The position numbers and the translations under genes were made by a program. A stretch of 64,000 bases of DNA from Saposhnikovia divaricata. Taxonomy: Eukaryota; Streptophyta; Magnoliopsida; Apiales; Apiaceae. Location: contig CM071598.1 of NCBI GenBank assembly GCA_036435485.1, forward strand, positions 178,136,148 to 178,200,147. Reading direction: 5' to 3'. The notes under the pieces are model-generated. The model was given only the letters and a program-made list of their open reading frames with translations, did no database searches and was not told where the DNA came from. Numbering within the stretch: position 1 is the first letter of the stretch; each line of letters opens with the position of its first letter. Positions 20,809 to 33,199 of the stretch are shown piece by piece.

Positions 20809-21061
20809 GTAAGGGTTATTTCTGTAACCTGTATTGCTGATTTTAATTTTAGAACTCACATGAGTTTTTTTTCGATTTGATTTTGTGGTTTTTTTTATTA
20901 TTTATAAATTTGTGTTATAAGTATGATTAATTTAGATTAAAATTGAACGTAAAAGGATAATCAAGTTGGTAAAATTTATCTTCTGTTGATCTTAATTTTT
21001 TAGTTCGATTCTCGCTCACCCGAAATTTATTTAAGAATATACACTATTACTTCTAAACTTA

Positions 21062-21361
21062 GAGCATCTCCAACCGGCCAACACCCTTAGCAATAAACAC
21101 CAGCCGGCAGATTATATATAGCCAATCTTTACAAAGCTGTAGCAATATAATATTAATATTACTTCTTGAATTAATATTTTAAAGTAAATTTGAATTTAAA
21201 AAGTATTCAAAATAATAATAAAATATTACTTTCAAAATATAGTCAACCGTTATAGCCAATCCCCGTTGGAGTCCAATACCTTACAGGTTCAACAAATTTT
21301 AGCCAACTATTATTTTATTTTATTATAGTCAACCATTATAGCCAACCCATTGAAGATGCTC
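21062..21361. mobile_element. Tourist-like MITE
   Basis: Inverted ends GAGCATCTCCAA / TTGAAGATGCTC with flanking TTA (21059-21061, 21362-21364). No coding sequence. Confidence 0.75.
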
Positions 21362-21867
21362 TTATAAGCTTTATTCAAAAACAAAGATAGATTGAAATTA
21401 AAGTAGAGGTATGTCAAGTCGCATGAACTGGATAGCTCTGCTTAATTGCCTATCTCTTAGCTAAACTAGATACACAACGCAATCATAATGCAGGGGCGGT
21501 GTTACTATTAGGCGGAAGAAGCCATGGTTTTAGGTCTAAAAAAATTTTAGGCCTCCAAATATATACACATTTCTACTTTTTTATTTACGCTTAATAATAA
21601 ATCCATTTTAATGATAAATATTTTAAATTATTATTAATTATTCATTTTTCCAAAATCATAAAACTTTCCAGAAAATCTCAAAAGTTGTTCAACTTTATTT
21701 GTATTGATTGATTTTTAAAAATCAATTACATTTAATTAGTTGTTTTTTCTTTCCCAAAACATTAATGTCTCTTTCATTAAATTATTTTAGAGTTTAGTGA
21801 TGACTTTTCCTGTACCATCAGTTTGAGAATATATAGGTGTAAAGATTTCTGAAGAATCTTTTAAAAC

Positions 21868-22625
21868 TAATTACTTTTTGTATATAGTTGATCATGCTAT
21901 TTCATCACTCAGTAGTAGATTTGAACAATTTAAAATATATGAAAATATTTTTGGGTTTATATTTAGCTTGAAAAAATTGAAATCTCTTGATGAAAAAAAT
22001 TTACTAGATAGTTGTTTGAATCTTGAAAATTCTTTAAAATGCAATGAGAAATCAGATATATTTAGATCTATTTTCAGAACTGGAAATATTGAGAGAATTT
22101 TTACACGTAGAAAATAGTGCTCCTATTGATATTCTCAATTATATTAAAAGACTTAATTCATTTCCAAATGTATTTATTGCAAATAGAATAATGTTAACTA
22201 TTCCTGTGACTGTTGCTTCTGGAGAAAAAAGGTTTTTCTAAGTTAAAACTTATAAAGATTTATTTAAGATCAATAATGTTACAAGAAAGATTAAATGGTT
22301 TAGCTAGTTATCAATAGAAAAAGATTTATTACAACAATTAGATTTTAAAAATATACTCCCTCTGTCCCCCTTGGTTCTTTACTTGGGGGAGGCATGGATT
22401 TTAAGGTGCATTTTGCGGATAGTTTCATAACTTATTTTTATTTTTTTTTTTGTATAAAAATAGAAATGTTCTATTTTTATACAAAAAAAGAATATTTTAA
22501 AAATAAGTTATGAAACTATACTTAGAAGACTTAAAATGCGTGTCAATATAAAGAAATGAGAGGGACAGAAGGAATAATTAAAGAATTTGCAGTAAAGAAA
22601 GCTAGAAAAATAAATTTTATATAAT
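21868..22625 (+). pseudogene. hAT transposase C-terminal remnant (ZMYM1-like)
   Basis: Fragments in three frames match the C-terminal half of plant hAT transposases that carry a TTF zinc finger and a hAT dimerisation domain. The blocks are DHAISSLSSRFEQFKIYENI, CLNLENSLKCNEKSD, LDLFSELEILREFL, PIDILNYIKRLNSFPN, IPVTVASGEKRF and then SKLKLIKIYLRS plus LQERLNGLA. At least three frameshifts are visible, near 22050, in the T-run at 22233-22238 and near 22305. The MITE interrupts it after DFKN, and the peptide continues as KEFAVKKARKINF at about 22580. Only the dimerisation region remains, so it is non-functional. Confidence 0.75.
22356..22574. mobile_element. Stowaway-like MITE in the hAT remnant
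   Basis: Starts CTCCCTCTGTCCC and ends GGGACAGAAGGAA, with TA on both sides. The core forms a long hairpin around GTATAAAAATAGAA / TTCTATTTTTATAC (about 22425-22520). Confidence 0.75.
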
Positions 22626-22704
22626 AATAATTAAATTATAAAATTATAAAAGATCTCAATTTTTGAGTTGGCTTTAGGTCTCTAAATGTCTTAAGCCGCT
22701 CCTG

Positions 22705-23057
22705 CATGATGGACATAGAAAATACCATCGACTACTGAGGTAAATAAATGCAGGATGCAGGCAAAGTTACCAATTCCCTTTTTGCTACAATCATCCGTAT
22801 CCGCGGAATTACAAACCATGGACCCTTTCAGAACAACACCCTTACTGCTAATTATAAGTCCCTTCGGGAAATATCCCTACAACTAATAGGATAAGGTTTC
22901 ATAGGCACACAGCTCGACGCCTGTCAAGCATGCATGCTCAAGTCATTCCTGAAAATCTAGACAAACTCCTACATGGCATTCATAGCTCCGCTTAGCTAGT
23001 CACTCATCTTGGTACGTGGCATTCGTAACTTTGCTTAGTCACCCAACTTAGACATAT
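22705..23057. other. Short intergenic stretch
   Basis: Nothing recognisable. It ends at the CATAT target site of Copia-2. Confidence 0.5.
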
Positions 23058-23302
23058 TAATGGAGTTAGTAGTGCCAACTCAGCTATACACAGTACTACA
23101 ATTTCTGATGACATGTCATCCAGCTGTCATCCAGCTCATTCATTCTGTTGTAACAAACTTTCCCGCCTTTCTTTATAAGAGACTAGTTAGAACAGATAGA
23201 TGGTAGATTGTATATATACATTAGAGATAGCATGATTCTGTAACTTTCTCTTTGAGTAAATAAAATCAGTTTTCATTTCATCTTCTCTTCAACCAAATAA
23301 CA
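23058..23302 (+). repeat. Copia-2 5' LTR
   Basis: Ends AATAACA directly before the PBS. AGTAAATAAAATCAG near the end may serve as a poly(A) signal in the 3' copy. Confidence 0.9.
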
Positions 23303-23761
23303 TGGTATCAGAGCTTGTACGTACGATCTTTTGATCTCCGATGACATTTCCGGTGATTATTCTCCGATCAGAGGTTGTGTTATCATTGTTTTGAAGCATA
23401 CGTTGATGATAAACTTCGATTGATATCTTCATCGTCTACGAAACTCAAATTCATCAGGTGTCATCAATTTCATCTTTATTCTGTGATTTGTGTTCTGTTT
23501 CGTAATAGTATAAGATCGATTTTCTCTGTAATTTCTTGCTGAGTTCAACAATGTTCTTATGCATCTTATCTGTTTGATAATTGTGCTAAACGAAACTGTG
23601 TTCTTAAATTTGTTCTTCAATGTTCTTAATCGAAAATAGATAAACACTTTTCTTATCTGCAAAACAAATCAAGAGTTTGTTTCATCAAATTCTCTGAATT
23701 CTGTTGATTTTTTTGAGTGTTTTGTTCTTCCTAATCTTGATTGTTCTTTAACCATAAATCT

Positions 23762-26700
23762 ATGGCTTCACGTTCTTCTCAAACTTCTCAAACTTCTCAA
23801 ACAAATCATGATGTTTCTAGTGTCTACTATATACATCCTTCTGATGCTTCTACTACACAACTTGTCTCTACTAAATTTTCTGGTAATGGATTCCATAATT
23901 GGAAGAGATCTATGATGTTAACACTGTCTGCCAAGAATAAACTTGGATTTATCAATGGTACAATACCAGTACCACCTGTGACTTCAGATGAATACAAATA
24001 CTGGCAGAGATGTAACGATTTGGTGATTTCTTGGATCCTGTTTAATCTTGATGATGTAATTGCTAAAAGTGTGTTGTTTATGACAAATGCTAAGGATATC
24101 TGGGATGATCTAGAGGGAAGATATGATTTTGCTTCTATGGCTCAGATTTATTCCCTTGAACAACAGTTATTAGATGTTAAGCAAGGATCAAATACAGTTT
24201 CTGAGTTTTTCACAAAGATTAAGACTATTTGGGATGGAATTTCTGATGCTAATCCTTTACCACATTGTACTTGTAATAAGTGCACATGTGATCTTTCTCA
24301 AAGAATCAAGCAGAAACAAGAAGAACAGAGAATTCTTCAGTTTATGATGAAGCTGAGTGAATAGTTTTCAACTGTTAGGGGCAATGTATTGATGATGCAT
24401 CCTTTACCTAACATTTCTCAAGTTTATAGAGTATTTACTCAAGAGGAAAGGCATAAAGAACTTTCACTAATCACTGCTCAAACTGAGTCCATGGCATTTT
24501 ATGCTGATAAAAGGAGATTTAATACTCAGAGATCCTTTGCTCAAAGGTCTAGTACTGGCATGATTGAGAATTCTGCAACAACTAAGACAGCAAATGCTGG
24601 TTTCAATTCTGACAAGAAGACTACTAAGCCTTATTATTTTTGCAACCATTGTAAGATACCAGGCTACAGTATGGAAAGATGCTTTAAAATACATGGTTAT
24701 CCACCAGGTTTTCAGGCTAAGCAGAATAAGAAGTTTGCTGCAATGTCACATCATTCTATGGACAATACTGGCAATAGTGACATGTCTTCTTCAGAAAACA
24801 ATTCAACTGTATCTTTGGATCAGTATAATCAACTAATGGAGCTGTACACTAAGCAAACTCAGAATGCAGTTTCTTCTACTGAAGGTGATCCTAAACATGC
24901 TTTATTAGCAGGTACTACTTATTGCCTTCTCTCTAATATGAATCAACAGTGGCTTATTGATAATGGAGCCACTGATCATATATGCCCACATTTAGATGCC
25001 TTCACACATTATGAGCCCATTCAGGATTTGGATAGTTATATTACTATACCTAATGGAAATAGAGTTAAGGTGTTGCATATAGGATCTGTTAAACTGAATG
25101 ATGAAATCACATTGAATAAGGTTCTACATGTTCCAGAATTTCATTTTAGATTAATCTCTGTTAGCAAACTTTGTACAGATTTGAATTGTCAAGTTACTTT
25201 TTCAACTGACAATTGTTTTCTTCAGTGCCTTTCTCAGAAAAGGTTTCAGATTCCTCTTGGTAAAATCACAAGTGGTCTATACAGTGTTGTGGAGGATGCA
25301 ACCACTTCTTCAAATATCTCATCATTTCCTTCTTTTCCTTCCAACACTAGAGTGGCTTGTCTCAGTTCTGTTGAAGCAGTTCAAACTTGGCACCTCAGAT
25401 TAGGACATTTACCTTTTTCTCAAATCAGACTTATATTTCCTGATCTTCCTATTAAAGCTTGTATAGACTCATGTGTTTGTCAAATTTGTCATGCTGCTAA
25501 GCAGACAAGACTTCCTTTTCCTGTTAGTTCTATTAAAACTACAAAACCATTTGAATTGTTACATATTGATTTGTGGGGACCTTATAAAACTCAATCTTTG
25601 TCTGGTTGTAATCAATTTGTAACAATTGTGGATGATTTTACTCGATTTACATGGGTTCATCTCTTGAAGTTTAAATCTGATGTTGGTCCTGTATTAGAAT
25701 CTTTTCTTCAATACATTGAGAATCAGTTTAAAACTTCTGTGCTAACTGTTAGGACAGACAATGCATTGGATTTATCAACAGGGTTTTGTAAGGCTTTGTT
25801 TTTAAGAAAGGGGATTGTTCATCAAACCACCTGTGCTTACACTCCACAACAGAATGGAGTTGTGGAGAGAAAACATAGGCATTTGTTAGACACTTCAAGG
25901 GCTTTGTTCTTACATGCTAAACTTCCTAGTAAATTCTGGGGTGATGCTATTCTTTGTGCTACTTACCTTATAAACAGAATGCCTCTCAAAAGCATAGATT
26001 ATCAAACTCCTTATTATAGACTATTTCAAACTGTTCCTTCTTTATCACATCTCAAGACATTTGGTTGTCTCTGTTTTGTGTCAACTCATAAACCTAATCG
26101 AACTAAGTTTGATCCTAGAGCTATTGCTTGTGTTTTCTTAGGATATAATAATACACAAAAAGGGTACAGAGTTTATGATTTACAAAATCATAATCTTTTT
26201 GTTTCTAGAGATGTTCATTTTCTAGAATCTCACTTTCCTTTTCATTTAATTTCTCATTCTCCTGATACTATATTTCTTCCCACTATTACCACTCCATCAG
26301 ATTGTTCTATTCCAAATATTCCAAAAGAAGGTTTTCCACCTGATCCTAATTCTAATCTTGTTGATGTTAGTACTGAGTCTTCACAAGTATCTGTTCCTAT
26401 TGTTAGACAGTCATTGAGAACTAAAAATTCACCATCTTACCTAACAGATTATGTTTGCAATGTTAGTCAAACTACATCATCTCCACACTGGTGTAACCTC
26501 ATTTCTTCTGATTCTCTTCCTAAACCTATTGTTCTGGACAAATCTATTATTCCCACAGAACCTACATCTTATCAGGAGGCTTCTACTCATCCACTTTGGA
26601 TAGAAGCTATGAACAAAGAACTAAAGGCTCTTCAAGATAACAAAACCTGGGAGTTGGTTCCATTGCCTAAAGGTGTTAAACCTATAGGTTTTAGGTGGGT

Positions 26701-28222
26701 CTATAAGGTCAAACTTAATGCTGATGGTACATTAGAGAGATGTAAAGCTCGTTTAGTGGCTAAAGGTTACAATCAGAAATATGGTATTGATTTTTTTGAG
26801 ACATTCTCCCCTGTTGTCAAGATGAGTACTTTTAGGTGCTTGCTTTCTTTAGCAGCTCATAAGAAGTGGCAGTTGTTTCAATTGGATGTAAATAATGCCT
26901 TCCTGCATGGTGATCTGCAGGAAGAGGTATATATGAAAGTTCCAGATGGTATTCTATGTGCTCCTAACATGGTTTGTAGACTAAGAAAATCACTGTATGG
27001 CCTTAGACAGTCTTCGAGGAAATGGTTTGAAAAACTTTCTTGTGAATTACTTAATATGGGTTTTGTTCAATCCAAGCAAGACTATAGTCTCTTTATTCAC
27101 AAATCTGGATCTGAGATTACTATTATGGCAGTGTATGTAGATGATATAATCATCACAGGAAGCAATATTTCACACATTGATTCTGTTAAACATCATTTGG
27201 ATATAACCTTTAGTATTAAGGATTTGGGGGTGTTGCATTATTTTTTGGGGATTGAGATTAGTTACTTACCTAATGGAATTGCTATGAGTCAGAAAAAATT
27301 TACTACTGAGTTGTTACAAGACTGTTCTTTTGATCTCACTGTAAAAGCTACTACTCCACTTCCACTTCATCTCAAATTGAAGAGTGATGAGGGTGATTTG
27401 TTGTCTGAACCTGATGTTTACAGATCATTGGTGGGTAAATTGAATTTTCTAACCAATACCAGACCTAATTTAAGCTATACAGTTCAGGTCTTGAGTCAAT
27501 ATATGCATAAACCTCGAGATTCTCATATGACAGCCTTAGTTCATACTTTGAGGTATGTTAATCACACAGCTGGACAGGGTATTCTCTTACAGGTTGCTAA
27601 TCATTTAACATTGCAAGCCTTCTCTGATTCAGATTGGGCCTCTTGTCCAGATTCAAGAAGATCAGTGACTGGTTATGTTTTATTGTTTGGCAATTCACCA
27701 ATTGTTTGGAAGTCCAAGAAACAAGCTACTGTATCTCGTTCTAGTGCAGAATCTGAATATAGAGCTATGGCCTCGGCTGCTTCAGAGGTCACTTGGACAA
27801 TTAGGCTTCTTGCTGAACTTGGTGTAACCAATCTCACTCCAGTTAGTTTGCATTGTGATAATCAATCAGCCATTCATATTGCAAAAAATCCGGTCTTTCA
27901 TGAACGTACCAAGCATATAGAAGTCGATTGTTACTTTACACGGGACAAAGTTTTGGAAGGTTTGATTCAACTTACTTACTTACCTACTCAACACCAGCTA
28001 GCAGATTTGTTTACCAAACAAATTCCTTCACATCAGATGACCTACTTACTTTCCAAGCTGGGATTATATGATCCTCATATAACTCCCACCTTGAGGGGGG
28101 CTAATGTAGTTAGTAGTGCCAACTCAGCTATACACAGTACTACAATTTCTGATGACATGTCATCCAGCTGTCATCCAGCTCATTCATTCTGTTGTAACAA
28201 ACTTTCCCGCCTTTCTTTATAA
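23762..28222 (+). pseudogene. Copia-2 gag-pol polyprotein with one nonsense codon
   Basis: The ATG at 23762 (MASRSSQTSQTSQ) opens one frame of about 1485 codons running into the 3' LTR. It is interrupted only by TAG at 24362-24364 (after MMKLSE), inside gag. Domains: copia gag (NWKRSMMLTLSAKNK, IYSLEQQLLDVKQG); a knuckle CNHCKIPGYSMERC in which Tyr replaces the usual His; protease WLIDNGATDHIC with DNG where the family has DSG/DTG; integrase HHCC (WHLRLGH, CQICHAAK) and core (LLHIDLWGP, VRTDNALDL, TPQQNGVVERK); RT with VYVDDIIITGS; RNase H with FSDSDWASCPDSRRSVTGY, SSAESEYRAM and CDNQSAIHIAKNP; and the end motif LADLFTKQI. The TAG, the protease change and the knuckle change make this copy defective despite near-identical LTRs. 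Confidence 0.93.
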
Positions 28223-28346
28223 GAGACTAGTTAGAACAGATAGATGGTAGATTGTATATATACATTAGAGATAGCATGATTCTGTAACTTTCTCTTTGAG
28301 TAAATAAAATCAGTTTTCATTTCATCTTCTCTTCAACCAAATAACA
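28102..28346 (+). repeat. Copia-2 3' LTR
   Basis: Follows the purine tract TTGAGGGGGGC. Matches the 5' LTR except for one base near the start (TGTAG versus TGGAG). Confidence 0.9.
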
Positions 28347-28351
28347 CATAT

Positions 28352-29400
28352 CTCCAAGATCACGTGGCAGTTCCAGGAAGAGTAAATCCCTATGACTCAA
28401 CCACGAAATATAAGCGAAAGAAAGGAGATGGAAAAAATGAATGTCAATTTTCACCTAAACACTAAATAGATCGAATTTTCTCACCTCAAACTCAATAGAA
28501 ATCACCAAAAGCCAAGATGATTGTTACGAATTGTTTATAAATCCCCTACGGCTATCAATGCATGATTGTGTTAATACTTGGGTGTCATTACTTGTTTGGC
28601 AATTAAAATACCCGAGTGTAAATGGATTTTTCTGGTCAATGATAAAGACGATGAGGTTACTCTTGGTGTTTAACTGGAGAGTCTTTTGCCCTCTGATGAC
28701 TTGATGAATTGGAAGAGAAAGAATTCATATCAATCATTAACTGATGCCCATTCTTCACAGGATCAAAATTCAATGAAAGAAGTTGCTAAAGCCTATATAA
28801 AAAAAAATGAACGTGGCATTGCAATCAAAATGGGAGGTAGCCGTTGGTCTTAGGGCTCCTGTATTTGATGAACCTCCACAACCAAGCGGTCATTTTAACA
28901 ACACTTGAAGCGAAAATTGTAGGAGAAAAAAAAGTCTCAGAATTATATATATGGCCAGTGCTAAATTATTTTCAAATAAATGTCTACTTCTGAATTTGAA
29001 TTAGATATTTAGGCACATTTCATTTTAAAAAAATGGAACCGAGTTAAGTTTGGTTGTCATTTCACATTTTCGAAAAAAAATACATGTTATTCAAGTTTAT
29101 CTGATGATATATTTTAATGTGAAATTTCTAAAAGTACACATCTCAAATGAAAAATTGCACCAAGATGTACAAGATTTCAAAAACTATAATTATATAGATA
29201 TTACACTTTTTCTAGATATTAAACTTGGTGTACATGTATAATTGTGTATAATTACATGTACACGTTTTACAATGATATACTTTATTGATAATAATTTTTT
29301 AAATGTAAATAATTTTAAATGAAAATTGTTAGAAGATAAATACGAAAAATTATAATTAAAATGTAAAAACATAAAAAGTAAAGAAAAAATTATTTTGTAA
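28352..29400. other. Intergenic DNA
   Basis: AT-rich, with no coding family, RNA gene or clear repeat recognised. Confidence 0.5.
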
Positions 29401-29580
29401 CACTACAATAAATTTGGGTAATTATGATAGTTAACTTACGATGGAAATATTTTATTGTGGATAGAATTTTACTTTGTGACGAAAATTTAAACTTGTGACA
29501 AATTTTAAATTTAAGATGAAATTTGTACTTATGACGAAAATTCGAATTTAAGACTCGAGCAAAAATGAAGAATTTTTTTA
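29401..29580 (+). mobile_element. Orphan CACTA terminus
   Basis: Starts CACTACAATAAATTTGGGTA, followed by subterminal repeats of the type TTATGACGAAAATT and CTTGTGAC. This resembles the ends of the 37385-42384 element. No matching opposite end was found nearby, so it is a fragment. Confidence 0.6.
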
Positions 29581-29794
29581 AATATTATAACTGAATAATG
29601 AAATGTATTGTTTGTATTTTACTTAAAATTTTAAACTTTAAAAACTACATAAAATAATTGATTAAATTAATAATGATGGGTAATAAAAAAAAAGCCTTTT
29701 AAAAAACAGTGGGCACCTAGCACATCAACATCACTTGACCTGAGCTGACATGCATGTGCCTGTATATATATGCTAGCTTGCACTCTCGCATGTA

Positions 29795-30115
29795 CTCCCT
29801 CCGTCCCAAAAAGATTGACACACTTTCATTTTTTGGACGTCCCAAATCTAATTAACCTACTATACTTACTATTTTTGAACACTACTTTACACTATTACAT
29901 CCACTAACTTTATCCCTTTTTTATTAAACAAATACTATAAACACTATTACACCCACTACTTTACTCCCACTATCTCAAATCTATTTTTAAATATTCATAG
30001 GTCCCACTACTTACCCACTTTTCATCTAACTTTACTCATTTTTTAACAAGTCAATTGTAAATTTCTTAATCTCCGTGAAAGTCAAACCAACTCAAACTTT
30101 ATGGGACGGAGGGAG
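29795..30115. mobile_element. Stowaway MITE
   Basis: Perfect inverted ends CTCCCTCCGTCCCA / TGGGACGGAGGGAG flanked by TA (29793-29794, 30116-30117). 321 bp and non-coding. It lies about 550 bp downstream of the bHLH stop codon. Confidence 0.9.
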
Positions 30116-30664
30116 TATAAACTTGTTCAAATTACAAGGAAAAATAAAAGAGTGAGAAAGAGAATTATACTCAAAAAGTAAGAATCCTAATTATTTTAAA
30201 CCAAAAGTGAGACACAAGTTACATCTTTTTTTTTTTTGAAAAGAAAGTTACATCTTTCTCTTCTTTGTCTGCCAAATGAAATTGTAAGGACATATATAGA
30301 AGCAGGAACAGCTCAAAGCCTTTTTAGATTACAGCTCTTAATGCTAAATTGACCTGATTACCCAAACAACCATAATATGGAGTAGTTTCCAGCTGAATTT
30401 AGCACCTGTTCCTGTTCCTAATCAATATTTATCAAATCACAACTGATCAATATTATCCTTCAGTGAGCTACCTAATTAATCATTATGCAAAAACCCTTCT
30501 CCATATAATTCAATGTCTTTTCTTTTTTTGAAAGGGCCATATAATTCTATATATGTCTGTTTGTCCTATCTTGAAATTTCGCAGTAATTTCTAGCTTTTT
30601 GATGATGTTCCTTCCATTTCAAGTAGGATATATCCAAACTATCTAGATGATGGCTTTAGCTTCT

Positions 30665-33059
30665 CTACCTGAAGCTTCCTCCGAATGTTGGTGTCCAAAA
30701 ATCAGCAGTGGTCTCTGAAGCAACCGGGAAAGTGCTAGATATGGGCACGAGGCACAGTCCCCGACTTCTTAATTCTTGATTTGTTCCTTTGGGATCTCTT
30801 CGAGTCTGAGAAAATAATGAAATGAATTTTTTTCACATTATTGTTGTAAAACAATTAATGAGAAGTGAGTATTAAAGTAATTATACGCATTTTGGTATGG
30901 TCATGTCCAAATGAGAATGGGAGAACGGTAAATGTTTTGCACTTAAACACGAAGTGCAGAACATTACATTAGCAACGTTGGATAACAAAAAAGTGCAGAA
31001 CACTACTTGGTTCTTCCTCTCTCATTTTGAGCATAGTTCTCATTTGAACTAGACCCACAGAGCGATATAGAATTTTAGTATCACCCTTTCATGTTCCTAT
31101 ATGTATCAGAATAATGAAGGATTAGAAGGTACGTTACCTGTTCATGCGGAACGGTTGATCCTCCTTTGATATATGGAGTAATTAAAACCTGTAATTTTTT
31201 AAGGGAACTTAAGTAATTAGAAGATATATAATTGTCCTTACAAATTGATTATAATTAAGTGCTTAATATAATAAAAATTGATTAGTGTAAAGGATGTTGT
31301 TTAAAATCAAGAACCACAAGAACCAAGACGATATGAGTGATCTGATATATGGAACTTACAGTGACTTGATCATGAAGGAGCTTGATGTACTCAATAGCTT
31401 CATGGAGAACTGATGCTGTATCAGTCTGGATATACATTGTGGTTGAAATTATATAGCAAATTAGAGAGAACTTAAAAAAATCCCTTGCTTTATTACAGTA
31501 GTTTAAATGATAAAAATATAATAATTATAATTACCTTTCCGAAAGGAGAAACTAATTGCTGAAGGGCTGTTACCCGGTCCCCAAGCTTCTCTTTCCTTAC
31601 CTAATTTCAAAGTTATAACAAATTAGCTAAATTTGTCATCTATAATAATTAATCAACTCTAATCTTTTAATATGTTAGTGAAAGATTGAAGTTTCAACAC
31701 CATACTAACTTATACAAATTAATTTACCTTAAAAGTTGGTAACGGTGATGGTGTTTGCATTCGTTGTCTTTTGAATACGGGTTCAGTACTGTTGTTAATC
31801 TTCACTACTGTGCTCATGTCTCGATTTCTTTGGTTATTAGACTGCAATATTAATGATATACGACAGTAATGTTAAGATTCCATAAGTTCCAAAACCTAAT
31901 AGTAATTTGTGTGTGTGTGTGGGACATAATTAATCATATACATAGTCGGATGTTACCTTTACACTGAGATTGGAGCAACTGAGCTTATCTTCGAATTTTG
32001 GTGAAAATAACTGAGACTGCCCTGAAGTGTAGAGGCCATCATTGGATGCATTCCAGGCTGAATTATGTGGTAAATTCAAATGGCTAAGAGGTTGTTTTGG
32101 CAGTAGTACTGATGAAGGCTTCATCAATGAAGAAGAGGTAAATTCACTTAACTTTTCTTGACAAATATTACTTAGAGGTGGATACTCCATCGATTGATTA
32201 CCGAAGATTGTATCTTGATCAGGACCAGTATCAAATAGGGTTTGTATCACCGAAGAAGTGTAACCGTATGAGGATGAATTCACTGGAAAACCTTCATTTG
32301 GTGGCCCTTTATAGGTGTCCACGGAAGATATCTCGTTGATGGTAGAAAATTTCCCGGGACTCCAATCTTTCTTAATATGAGATAAATAATGGTCAACAGC
32401 AGCATCTTGTTGATAATTTGAGCTTGAATTTAAACTGTCAAGAAGATTGCCCCCATAGTTGCACTCGTTCTTCTTGCTGTCATGACTAGAACATGGCACG
32501 AAAAATTGAAAAAATGAATCGAATTTAGCCTCATGCTTTTTCATAAGACAGCACCTAAGTCCAAATATATCTAAGCAACTTGTACATATATTAGCTGTAA
32601 AAGTTTACATGGACCATGGATAAGTTCGGTGGAAACTAAAGTTACAACAATAATTGAGAGATGAATAGACGAATAAAAGTTTAATTCGATATAAATAGTA
32701 TTACTTGTGACTCAAAATTATCATATGTATACTTACCTTAAAGTTTGATTCCAGTTAGCTGTTACTGATGAAGAGAGATTATTATCCATCATTTCCAAAG
32801 TACTGGAGTTCAAGGCTGACAAAGATCCATGATCTTGATCGAAAGGTTTTCGAATATCTTGAAAAATTATAGACCCTTCAGAATTAGCTGAACCAGATTG
32901 ATCATCACTAGCCCTTGCTTTCATGTCCAAATCAGTTGGCCACGAAATAATATCCATGTTGTTGATGATTGGAGAACAAACTGACGAACCAAAGCTGCTT
33001 TGGGATGGATTCATCCACCAGTTTTCGGCGCAAATCCCTGCTCGAAATTCATCTGCCAT
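30665..33059 (-). CDS. bHLH transcription factor, bHLH112-like
   Basis: Seven coding exons on the minus strand: 32737-33059, 31957-32554, 31728-31841, 31535-31600, 31360-31425, 31138-31188 and 30665-30805. All introns are GT-AG, and the sum is 1359 nt (452 residues). The start is MADEFRAGICAENWW, typical of this subgroup. WNQTLR ends exon 1. The bHLH region spans exons 3-5: PSPLPTFKVRKEKLGDRVTA, LQQLVSPFGK, and TDTASVLHEAIEYIKLLHDQV. The conserved tail is LCLVPISSTFPVASETTADF, then WTPTFGG. Family knowledge: these are nuclear DNA-binding proteins with an atypical basic region. Arabidopsis bHLH112 acts in abiotic-stress responses. The four short exons (66, 66, 51 and 114 nt) match the expected structure. 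No break is visible, so this is probably a functional host gene. Confidence 0.95.
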
Positions 33060-33143
33060 GGCTACAATTCTTCCCTTCCTGTTCTTATTTTCAGTTACCC
33101 TAGTTGAGGTTTCCTCATATGAAAATGTATTCCAACTCTGTGC

Positions 33144-33160
33144 TATATATTATATATATA
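33144..33160 (-). promoter_or_regulatory. Likely TATA region of the bHLH gene
   Basis: An alternating TA stretch (CTATATATATAATATA on the minus strand) lies 85-100 bp upstream of the ATG, the usual place for a plant TATA box with a short leader. The transcription start itself cannot be seen. Confidence 0.5.
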
Positions 33161-33199
33161 GTAACACATACACACAAAGCTGTGTGAAAATGTTAGGTG

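Larger units (their letters stand above)
21491..22704 (+). mobile_element. Decayed hAT transposon
   Basis: Short inverted ends CAGGGGCGG / CCGCTCCTG bound a relic of a hAT transposase. GGTTTTAGGTC near the left end reappears as GGCTTTAGGTC near the right end. A possible duplication, CATAATG/CATGATG, flanks it imperfectly. A Stowaway MITE lies inside at 22356-22574. Confidence 0.65.
23058..28346 (+). mobile_element. Copia-2: short-LTR Ty1/copia retrotransposon
   Basis: LTRs of about 245 bp (23058-23302 and 28102-28346) differ at one position that I can see. A CATAT duplication (23053-23057 and 28347-28351) flanks them. PBS TGGTATCAGAGC (23303-23314) and the purine tract TTGAGGGGGGC (28091-28101) adjoin the LTRs. 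If the duplication is right, the LTR begins TAATG rather than canonical TG. A TG start at 23061/28105 is the alternative. One gag-pol frame fills the interior. This lineage is distinct from Copia-1, -3 and -4. Confidence 0.93.
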
